Source: Daphnia pulex (Eukaryota; Arthropoda; Branchiopoda; Diplostraca; Daphniidae). Taken from it: a stretch of 64,000 nucleotides of DNA. Where the stretch lies: contig NC_060023.1 of the NCBI RefSeq assembly GCF_021134715.1, positions 10,044,001 through 10,108,000 of the forward strand. Reading direction: 5' to 3'. How positions within the stretch are numbered: position 1 is the stretch's first letter; each line of letters begins with the position of its first letter. This document shows positions 46,326-58,200 of the stretch, piece by piece. The notes below the pieces were generated by a model. It was not told the origin of the DNA, did no database searches, and saw only the letters and a program-made list of their open reading frames with translations. Both the position numbers and the translations under genes were made by a program.

Positions 46326-47162
46326 GATGTTCCGATGGCTCCTTCGTCGAAAATACATGCACTCTTCAAGTCTAAAGATTTAGTTAAAGAATGTGCAGCC
46401 GATGACAGAAATATTACGCGGCTTTGATCGGCTAATACTGGAACCAGTAATTCAGTCAAAAGAAAATGCCCTGTAGAAAGATAACAATAATGAGTAAATA
46501 ATTTAATTCACTAACATATACATTGCATCAAACCTACCCAAATAGTTGGTCTGAAATGTGACATCAAATTTATCTACAGTTTCTTTAGGAGGATGGAAAA
46601 ATACTCCTGCATTGTTGATAAGCAAATCTACTTTGGAACATATTTGGTTCACTTGGGAAACAAATTTATGAATAGAAACAAAGTTGTTTAAATCCAGATA
46701 CTCGCAGAAAATCTTTGGATTCTTAGTTGTTGCTCTAAGAGATTCTTGGATTGCAAGACCTTTATCGAGATCTCTTGCAGTAAAAATTATGCTTGCACCT
46801 CTATTAGCAAGCTGTTCAGCAACAGCCAGTCCTAAACCTATTGACAAATTAGATTTTGGTTTTTTAGTCATATTACATCATTTTTCTTATTAAAATTTTT
46901 TTACCAGAAGTTCCACCAGTAATTATTACAACTTTCTCATCAAGCCTCAAAACACATCGACATAAAGGACCTCCACAGCGTTTTCTGAAAATGTAATCAA
47001 TATGTTAGTTTTACATAACGGATAGCATTTCATAAACACTTTAAAAATCTTGTTAATCCTAATTTAATTGAACACAAGAGCACGTTTACCATACTTAATA
47101 TAGTAAACAATGAATGCCGCACCCACACAAGCTGCAAATTTCTTCAGAAGAGCCCACCTCAT

Positions 47163-47918
47163 AGTTTTTTAATCACTAATAAGAGAATAAAAGACAGACC
47201 TTACAATTTTAATTTTCAAAACAACAGACGAAATCTTTAACATTTTCCATTCAAGGTTGACAGATTTCTTATTCAAATTGCACAGTCCACTGCCTGCGGC
47301 CAACTCTTCGGGACCTCCGGGCTCCGGCCTCCGGGGGTCCAGGCTCTGGCTGCCGCCCTCCGCGATTTATCTTTTAAATTTAAATTGGGTGGCTAGAAAA
47401 TAGGAAACGCATTTTGCAGCTAGCAAATAATGAATACAAATAATGAATATATATATTTTGTATTTCATATCTTCGTTTATTGACCAACCATTGCGGTACG
47501 GACACTGGACACAGTATCCTTTCTATTGAACGAGAGCGGACATTGGCGTAACGAAGCGGACAACTATACAATTGGCAGAAAGTAAAATTATAGGAAACAA
47601 AAATTGCTGGAAACAATAACACTTTAACACCTAGATAGACTAGCTTTAAGGTAACAAATTTTGATGGGAAGAAATAATTGTAGTAAATAAACAAATAACG
47701 AGTTAACGACTATTGATTACACACACATTTAGCACTCATTTTGTAAAGCAATCTGTTGCTAGGAATATTTTAGAAGAAATGTTCGCCAATTATTGGAATA
47801 TGACATTTTCAAACACGTACGGTGGATGGTACGCGTTCAAGAGTATCAATAGAACATCACAAAAAATAGATTTCAGATATTGAAATGTTATGAATTCTGT
47901 GAATAATCTAGCATGCTT
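47163..47918. other. Intergenic region with a short GC-rich island
   Basis: AT-rich apart from about 75 bp at 47288-47365 made of imperfect CTCCGGGC-like repeats. This should include the SDR promoter and the 3' UTR of the next minus-strand gene. No gene is supported. Confidence 0.4.
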
Positions 47919-48497
47919 TTACTGGTTCTGCTGCATGCCATTAAGGATATGACTGATTTTTCTATTTTCAGGGTTATTCAAGACATCTCTCAAAAAGAGT
48001 TTGGTTTCTTCTTTGAGTTCCTCCAGTTCCTTTCGACTTTGTTGATTCTGACGAATAAGGGCTGCTGTTCTTACAGCAACATCATACAGCCCACTTTCCT
48101 TTAACATTTCAGTTGTTCTCAACAATCGTTGATTGCAGTTGGCAGTTTCTTCATGTATTATGTGTTCCTGTTGTTGGCTTTGTTGTTGAATATGAGACTG
48201 ATTGGAAGATGAGATGCTAGAGTTGTTGGAGTTGTTGGAGTTGTTGGAAGGGCAACTAAGATATGGATCTGAACTTCTTGAGTTCACCTCAAACACCTCG
48301 TCTGACGAAAAAAAGGTATTTTTTCTGCATCTTTTGGACGTTGAAGGTTGGCAAGTTACGTAATGCGATGAAGTTGGGCGCTTATTCCCATACCTTAAAC
48401 GCTGTTCAACAGGGTTTTCAGGAACAAAACTATTTTGAGAATTCATGTCGAAATGTTGGGTTCCTTCTCTGTTGTTAGTCATGATAATAGAAAACAT
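47919..48497 (-). CDS. Uncharacterised protein with a C-terminal helical region
   Basis: A single-exon frame, 192 aa. The N-terminal two thirds are polar and basic (SKRCRKN), with a run of Asn/Ser (SNNSNNSNNSS) and Gln (IQQQSQQQEH). The last 70 residues look folded and helical: RLLRTTEMLKESGLYDVAVR, then TAALIRQNQQSRKELEELKE. The helix pattern faintly recalls the C-terminal region of CIPC (CLOCK-interacting pacemaker), but I cannot verify this. ATG at 48497; a second ATG five codons later is an alternative start. It is divergent from the GON7-like gene, with a shared 344-bp upstream region. The compositional biases suggest a nuclear regulator. Confidence 0.55.
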   Translation of the reverse strand: MFSIIMTNNREGTQHFDMNSQNSFVPENPVEQRLRYGNKRPTSSHYVTCQPSTSKRCRKNTFFSSDEVFEVNSRSSDPYLSCPSNNSNNSNNSSISSSNQSHIQQQSQQQEHIIHEETANCNQRLLRTTEMLKESGLYDVAVRTAALIRQNQQSRKELEELKEETKLFLRDVLNNPENRKISHILNGMQQNQ

Positions 48498-48841
48498 CCC
48501 AATTTTGCATGAAACACATTACACGATTAGGATTAAACACGTTTTTAGAGAGATCAAGACTCATGAAAATCGCAATACAGACGATATTCTATGCAATAAC
48601 AATGATCATTTTAATAAGTTTCTGTTTAGACTCACTGAAAATGATTCTGCCAATAAACACGTACCGCCGCCTATTGAACACACATGTCAAGAATCTCTGG
48701 TTTTTTTCGTTTAAACTCAAAAGAAAAAGGTATTAAAAAGGATGAATTTGGAATTGGATCACGTTAGAATCGAGTTTGTGTGTCCAGTAATTTACGTTAT
48801 TTCTTAAACTTTAAAACGTGTTATGTATTACAACTTACAGG
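48498..48841. promoter_or_regulatory. Divergent intergenic region
   Basis: 344 bp between two divergent start codons, so a bidirectional promoter is likely. A good acceptor (TTACAG) ends just before the plus-strand ATG at 48842, so the plus-strand gene may have a 5' noncoding exon here. Confidence 0.4.
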
Positions 48842-49217
48842 ATGGAGCATAACATCATCGCACACTTTAGTGGAATAGAAACGTCTAATCACTCAATGAA
48901 ATCCATTATTTTTCCAGTGGAGGATGGAACAAAATCAGCTTTGACCAAATCACTCGAAAAGTTCAAAAAAGAAGTCAACACATTTTTGACAGAATGCATT
49001 GAAAAGAACAAAACAACTTCATCTCAAGTTGACAGTATGTAGCTAAAGATACTCTATTTCAAATCAAATTTTACAATACTTAAATAAAATTAAATCTAAA
49101 AATGTTCACTGTATTTATGTAGGTTCTGCAGCAAATGATGAAGAACTAGAGAGTGATGAGGATGACAATGAAAACATGGCATCCACAAGACCAAACAAGG
49201 TTCCTAAATTAGTGTAA
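48842..49217 (+). CDS. GON7-like small acidic protein (KEOPS/EKC subunit?)
   Basis: Exons 48842-49034 and 49123-49217, 95 aa. A helical segment (SALTKSLEKFKKEVNTFLTE) is followed by an acidic stretch (DEELESDEDDNEN) and a basic Pro-containing end (RPNKVPKLV). Length and this order resemble metazoan GON7, a small, partly disordered KEOPS subunit that binds LAGE3/Pcc1 and supports tRNA t6A synthesis. The similarity is by layout, so the name is tentative. A longer start (48818) is possible but would read through the acceptor site. Confidence 0.4.
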
Positions 49218-49469
49218 TGTAATTGAAAAATTAAGTGTGTGTATTTATTCAGGAATCTGGAAAATATACTTGTTCCTTTTTTGCATATTATCTTTAAAAA
49301 TAATAGTCGTTTTTGTCCTTTTTATTTCTGGCCACTTCGGGGGCTTAAGGAAAAACAAAATTCATGATACTAGGCAACGCCGGGACTCCATTTTGTATCA
49401 ACGTTCTGTGCGTTCGCTTCTCTCTGTCGGCACGTATCAATTTTACCTCAGCTAAACCACTAAACGAAA

Positions 49470-49783
49470 ATGTTGGCCCGCAGAACTTTGGCACTCACAA
49501 AATCTTTGGTTGGACGCAATGGATTCCAATTGCGAACATCAACCATTTCTGGCCCTGCTCGCGTCAAGGTTTCTACTGGGGTATGTACAAATTCATTCAG
49601 AAACAATTGACTTAAGTTTAGTGGATTCCGCCTGTTATTCTCTAATTAATAATTAATCAATTTCTATTAATTGTGTTACAGGAAATGGCTGTCCTTGGGG
49701 TTGTGATTGCTCTTGGTGTATCGTTCTTCCCAGCCTGGGTCCTCGTCAACATCCCTGCTTACAGAGGTGGAGCTGCAGAATAA
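49470..49783 (+). CDS. COX8: Cytochrome c oxidase subunit 8
   Basis: Exons 49470-49580 and 49682-49783, 70 aa. A mitochondrial presequence-like start (MLARRTLALTKSLVGRNGFQ) is followed by a short linker (ARVKVSTGE), then one transmembrane helix MAVLGVVIALGVSFFPAWVL and the end VNIPAYRGGAAE. This is the size and layout of the nuclear-encoded COX8 subunit of complex IV in the inner mitochondrial membrane. The intron lies just before the helix. The gene starts 252 bp after the GON7-like gene on the same strand. Confidence 0.7.
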
Positions 49784-50911
49784 CTTTCATTGTTTTTCAC
49801 CAATGAAACAGTTGTAGAACATGTAAATGAATGGCATACAATATAAAAATATCCTCTTAAAAAATATATTCCAAGTGATTTTTCTTGAAAGCTGTTTGGG
49901 AACTAAGAAACAACATTTTATCAATGGCTAACAAATAGTCAAATGCCACAGCATAAAATATAAAAATGTATTGAGTGGTTTATGTGTAAACTCTAAACTA
50001 TTTTGCTGTGTGAAACAGATTTTGTCTACAATGTCTTGTTAACAAATAGCCAAATAATAAAGCAGAAATGTAAAATTTTTTATTTTTAAAAGAAGTTTGT
50101 TTAAAGGTTAAGCTATTTTGTAGCATGAAATGGTCGATCTATTGATAGTTAGTTAAGAGTAAAAAAATACCCTAGCTTTAAGAACAAATTGTCTTACCTG
50201 CAAAGCTATTTTTGCACAATGAAACAATTTGTATCAATGGCTGGTTGATAAGAAACTCTTAACTCACATACGATGATATGTTGTTAACATGGGCTTCTTT
50301 GAAAGTGATGTAGAATTACGAAGACCATTTGATTTTAACATTTTGGAGAAGACCAATTTTAACTCACTGAATTCACAAGAATTGTCACAATGAAAGATGT
50401 CGCTTCTATTTATAACACGGCCAAAGCAATTACATAAAAGCGACTTAAATCCACACACCATTTGGCATTTTCCATGTTAATAATCGAAAATACTAGCTTA
50501 CAAATAAATTATCAAAGCACGAAAAGATTGGGTTTCCAAAATTTTATTCATATTGTTCATAAGGATGCAACTCGCAGAAATTCCAAAATTCCGACGCAGA
50601 AAATGGAGAGCATAAGGGTGGCGGTTAAAAACCCAAAAGAAGCAAGCAATGTTGTCGAATTATTTGGCACCGGAATGCTTCAACAAGACTCCAAAAGATT
50701 ACTAATAAAATTTTCATAACATTAGTCTGTTAAGAAATTTTGCCAATTAATTTTTAAAATTTTAGCATTCAACTGTTTCATAAAGAATACAGCAACTGGT
50801 TTCAATTGGTGCAACTAATAACATTCTCTCCAAATTCCTGCGTCTACTCTGGCAATCCCCTCAATATTCAGCTCCGGGTTTTTCTTTCGCGCATCGGAAA
50901 ACTCGCTTCCC
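49784..50911. other. Intergenic region with decayed tandem-like repeats and the tubulin 3' UTR
   Basis: At 49870-50260 diverged copies of a roughly 100-bp unit recur (AAGCTATTTTG...TGAAACA...AACAAATAG...). No gene is supported; the frames at 50264-50461 (-) and 50462-50719 (+) have no recognisable domain. The right part carries the beta-tubulin 3' UTR, with a minus-strand AATAAA at 50543-50548. Confidence 0.4.
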
Positions 50912-53404
<2,493 letters not shown>

Positions 53405-53505
53405 GTTGATGAGTTAATGGAATCTAAGAGACTTTTTTAAAGAAGACTGAAGTAGCCGCGAAGTCAGGTACTTGCAATGAAGGACCAGACAAGACGAGCG
53501 CTAGA

Positions 53506-53511
53506 GACTGA
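53506..53511 (-). promoter_or_regulatory. Candidate initiator of beta-tubulin
   Basis: Minus-strand TCAGTC, with A+1 at 53509, would give a 5' UTR of about 105 nt with no intron before the ATG at 53404. Motif evidence only. Confidence 0.3.
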
Positions 53512-55258
53512 ATGACTGTTCCCTGCTTCTGGCACTAACAATCATCAAGTCGTTAACTATCGTCTCGCTTGCCAGACTCGATCGATTGTTGGGAAATCAA
53601 TAGAAATTGCGAAACTGAAATCATTTTCAACGGGATTTGGATTGATGCAAAGTTTCTGATTGCTCGATTACCGTTAGGTGAGATTAAATGAGTCTGATTG
53701 TTTGATTCAATCAGAAATTAATAGAAATACTAGCAGATTCTTGTTAAGTATCGATCGAAAGAAGCGTCTCGATTCGATGGCTTATTTTTCCTTTTTTAGA
53801 AATTTGGCGCCTTTTTTGGTAATGGCCAACAAAAAAATGGGGATGGGAGTTTTCCCCTCCCTTTTTAAGGGCGAGTTTCTCTTCGCCCTATTCTAAACCA
53901 TTACGCATTTTTCATCATCACGTGAATGTCTGTGAGATCATGATAATGGAACAACATTCACCTATGATTGTCAATTAACCCAGAAAAATATATATTTCCA
54001 GAAGATAACGTGAGTCAAGAAGAGGCTTTCTACACCGTAATCGACAGTGAAATACATTTCAGATTTTCAGTTGAATGCATCGGCGTAGCCGAGTCGTCGA
54101 CCTTTGAAATTCAAGATGGCTCTCCCCATTTTTATCTTTTTTAGTTTTCCGAGTTTTATTTTTATTTTTCTTCATCATGTCGACCGGTGTTATTGAGGCC
54201 ACACAGCAGGTAGTATGAAGCCTTCAAAGGTGACACACACACACAACGTGTGTGTATGTATCCTGGGCTAGAAAAAAAATAATTTTTACATGAAACGACC
54301 ATGTTTGAGCCTCAGGACATTCGAGCTTCGTTGCCCAAGTATGGTCGTGAGTTTGCCTATACCGTTCTTTCTTTTTTCACGTTCGTTCGTTCATCTTCTT
54401 CATACCTGTTCGTTCTGGAGGAGTTTTTAAAAAAAGAATTCCAAGTGAAAAATTAAACCACATTGTCTCTCGAATATATTTTTGCACGTTGGTATACTAA
54501 TCAAGATATCATAATAATATGTAAATAGGTGTGTGTGTGTGTCGTATAGGAAGCCATGTTTTCGACGTCACACAGTACAGAGTTTGTCTTATTTTTCTTC
54601 GTTTATACATTAGACATGGCGAAATGAGCACCCGACATCTTGTTTCTCCTCTTCTTCCTCCTTTCGAGCGTGAATCATCTGACAAGCCGATTCATTTAAC
54701 AACAACCAAAAAGAAACGTATAGAAAATTCGTCAGCATCATGAAATCGTGAAAAACCGCGGATCGGGTTTTTCGTCATCGTTTTCCCAGAAAACCAAAAA
54801 AGAAGAGAATAATCAAAATAATAAAACAAGGTAAAATAGAAAATGGGCGAAGCATGACAGATCCCCCCACACACAGACACACTAGTAGAGTAGTAGTTAA
54901 GTAATAGTCAACACACACACGAAATAATAATAAAAAAAAGGCGCAACAGATTTGCTGAGTGCGAGTGGTGGCCAGGTGATTCACACGCCCGTGTCTCTCT
55001 GCTCCCCTCTGCTCCCTCGACACGGATAGGTGGGGCACACACACACACACATTATTATTATGTATATTTATTATATATGTGTGCCACCCGTGCCCATTTA
55101 GGGTCGCATCTAGAAAAACAAAAAAAGAATATTACCCATTGTTTTGTTTTGTCTACCCATTTTGGGGTTTTCGTGTCGTCACGATCGGGAAAAAAAAGTA
55201 AAAAGAAATATTTTTGTTTTTATGTACATCCATCCAGCGACATTACTTATTCATTCGT
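53512..55258. other. Region between beta-tubulin and the RIN gene
   Basis: Contains tubulin upstream DNA, (GT)n near 54530 and the RIN 3' UTR. Two short start-plus-donor segments on the plus strand (54179-54210 and 54302-54350) are noted under findings; no gene follows them. Confidence 0.4.
55067..55072 (-). terminator. Polyadenylation signal, RIN/sprint gene
   Basis: Minus-strand AATAAA about 190 nt after the stop codon at 55259. Confidence 0.5.
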
Positions 55259-58200
55259 TCATCCGTTGATCTGCCTGGGCCACGCTATCTTGGCATCCTG
55301 CCGCCGGAAGGCGAACGTCGTACAGGGTCGATCAATTGCTGAGCCTCCGTTGATGGCGGCATTGACTGCGGCAGCCGCCACCGCTGTCGCTGCTGCATTG
55401 CCCAAAATCCACGTCTGAGGGTTTTCCGTTTCGGGTAATTGGATCTCTGGACGTGATGAAAAGGAAAAGAAAAACTTTTTTTAGTCAAACTGAAGGGAAA
55501 AAGGAGCCGGCCACAGTCACGAATGTAGTCACAGTCTGGTGGAGAAGCCCAACAACTGAAAGGAAATGGGTTTGCAACGCACCTTGGCCGTCGACAAGAG
55601 CCACCAGTGTAAAGTCCTGAGGGTTGGATAGTCGCAGTTTGAGGGCCAATAACTTGGTGACGTCACGAACTGTCATGGACGGCCGTAGGGGAACCGTGCG
55701 GGCCAGCAAACTGCTCTGGTTCTCATCGGCCACCAGAACGCGGAGGACGCACGGCGTCTGTGGGTGGATCGATGACATGGAAGCGACAGACGAGACGTCA
55801 CCGCCTCCGCCGGGCATGGAAGTCAGCGTTCCCATCCAGCTGCCGCAGTCGGACGGCGAGGCCGGCCTCGATTGAAGGTTCTTCAAGAGCTGGGCGGCCG
55901 AGCTGAGGGCCGTTAAGAAATAACCACCTTCACCAGCCAACAGTGAAGGTTGCAAGAGGGCCCACATGAAATCGGCTTCCATTTCGGCCGTCGAGAAACC
56001 GCAATGGGCCAGCAGCCACGCCAATAACGGCAGGAAATCTTCGGCCGCTACAGAGTCGCCACACGTCTCAGCCGCGTGGTTGTAGATGGCGGTGCAGGCG
56101 TCCAGCAGTTGCTCCAACTTGTCTAGAGGTGACGCGGCTCGCTGGAGCCTATCCAGGCTGGCAGTTGCACGTTCCAAGATGTCCGTTGACGGAGGTGATT
56201 GCCCCTCTTTCAGACCCAAACTTGACGGATGAATTTCGCGAGCCACCCGGATCCCAGCCAACAGTTGCTGGACACTCCCAGCAGCCAGGGCTTCCTGTCC
56301 CAGCAATTTGTACAAATGCGACCTGAATATTTTAACCATAAAAATTTAACTGTTTTGTGTGGGAAAACAAATTAATTGAATGATAATACCGAAGTGGCAG
56401 AGTGACCAGCTGATGCAAAACGAGTTCCAGCACAACGTCAACGTTGAGGAATTCATTGCATTTCAGTTTGGAGCGGATGTCGAGCAACGCCGAGTCAAAG
56501 GCCGGCTCACCGTGCTGGATCAGAAAGTTTTTCATGCCGGAAATGAATTGGCGGACGTTGCGTAGGACGGCGGCCGCCCGCTGCTCCTTGGCTTCCCGGG
56601 TACATTGCAGGAAATTTTGCAAACTCCGTCCAAAGGTCGTGGTGCAGTCTTTGCCCAGCTGGAGGATCAATACCTGCGTTCGAAAAGAAAAATAAATACA
56701 ATTATAAGAGAAGCCCCAAAGAATTGATCGACTAATAATGGCAAACAACTAGTACCTGGAGGTTTCGGCCGGCCTGGCTGTTGCAAGTGGAACGTAAGGC
56801 TAGGAGCCGAGGAGAAGCCAAAAGCGGATCCATTTTGTCCTTGAAACTCCGGGTGCGCAACAGCGGAGGATGGACGGAGGGAGGTCGGGCGGATGCATTG
56901 GTAGGCGATTTGGCCGGCGCCGCTGGATCGACTGAGGAAGGCCTGAGAGTTTCAAAGTCACTGAGTGTGGCAACGCCGCCATCCGACGAATTCGAGCTGC
57001 CCGTGTTGAGCGTGTGTTGCTGGGCCAGGTGGAGGAAACGCTTCCGCCGTCCGCTGGTGCTGCTCGATCCTCCGTGGACGCTGCCGGAAGGCGACGACAG
57101 CAAACGATCCCATCTGGCGCTATCCCACGGCTCCGAGAATTCCGTCACCGTTCCGTCATCGCTCGAGTCGTTATCTCCGTCGTCCGGCTCCTCGTCGGCT
57201 TCCTCCAGATCGCCGGCCGAGCCCGATAACAAATTATCATAGGCAGAGACTCTTTGCTTCGTCAGATGAGATGTGGCCACATTCCGAGTCAACTGAGGAT
57301 GCGACGGAGGAGGAACGGGCGAACGGGACGGCGTTGCCAAGGCCGCAGACGGGCACAAGGTCGTCAACACTTCCTGTATGGACACACACAAAAAAACAGA
57401 AATAAATTCCATTTGTATAAATTTCAAATGAAAAATTCACAGCGGATAAGTTATATACCTGTATGGTAATGGAATCGTCTCCAGGGGCCGGCAGGTAAAT
57501 GACCGATGGGAAAGCTTTACGGTTTTCAATGCCCAAAGTTTTGGACGACTGCGGTGGTGGTAGAGGAGGTTTAGGCATGGCTATCTGCTTGATTCGGTTG
57601 TTGACGGTTGAACGTTGCCCAGTTGGGGGCAGGACGTTGACCCTGGGGTTCGACTGTGACTGGGTCAAGCTGGGCAGAGTGCAGCGGACGTATCCGTCTT
57701 TAGTGAACGTCGTGAAATCAGACGGATTGCTCGACGGAGGGAAAGGTGGCGGCAATGGCAACGGCCGTCCGGCCTGTTGACTCTTCTTCCAGGCCAGTTG
57801 AGCAGGTACGGCGTCGGCCGGCTCCGAGTAAAGGGGTGACGTTCGACGGCTGTTGGTCTCCTCTCGACTCTCAGTCGAACTGCAACTGGTCCGTCGACGA
57901 ACCAGCGCCACTTCAGTCAATTCCGGCACGGCATTTTCTTTGTTTTCCTGGACCTGGACGGTCTGGATCTTGTGATTGTCCTGGGATGAGACGACTTGTT
58001 CTTCTATTTCAATGGCTGGACTGTTTCTGATCTCGATGATGGTCACAGACAACCTCTGAGGCTCCACTTGTTCTTCCTTTTGCTGGAAAGGCGACGGCGG
58101 TTTGATTTCCTCCTCGGGCTCCACCTGGGCGTCAACTGAAGATTCCGGCTCGGGGCTGCTGGACAGCGATCGAGAAACGGAGAGTCTTTTATCCGAGCTG

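Larger units (their letters stand above)
37878..47162 (-). pseudogene. Retinol-dehydrogenase-type SDR gene, disrupted by a BEL/Pao insertion
   Basis: Exons: 47162-47095, 46984-46905, 46837-46538, exon 4 in two pieces 46470-46326 and 38411-38335, then 38270-38063 and 37998-37878. Without the insertion they total 999 nt (332 aa), the usual length for RDH11-14-like enzymes. Seen: N-terminal membrane anchor (FAACVGAAFIVYYI), cofactor loop TGGTSGLG at 45-52, NNAG at 124-127, serine region IFLSSAAH, and catalytic Y204 and K208 in YAKAK. The family reduces or oxidises retinoids or other lipids with NADP(H) at the ER. The retroelement enters at codon 198, six codons before the catalytic Tyr, so this allele should give no active enzyme unless the element is spliced out. 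I see no other lesion. Confidence 0.85.

Noticed and set aside
46226-46459. Frame joining SDR exon 4 to LTR sequence as a fusion protein
   Set aside because: It only reflects reading through the insertion border into the same codons that end Gag-Pol; no sign that it is a selected product.
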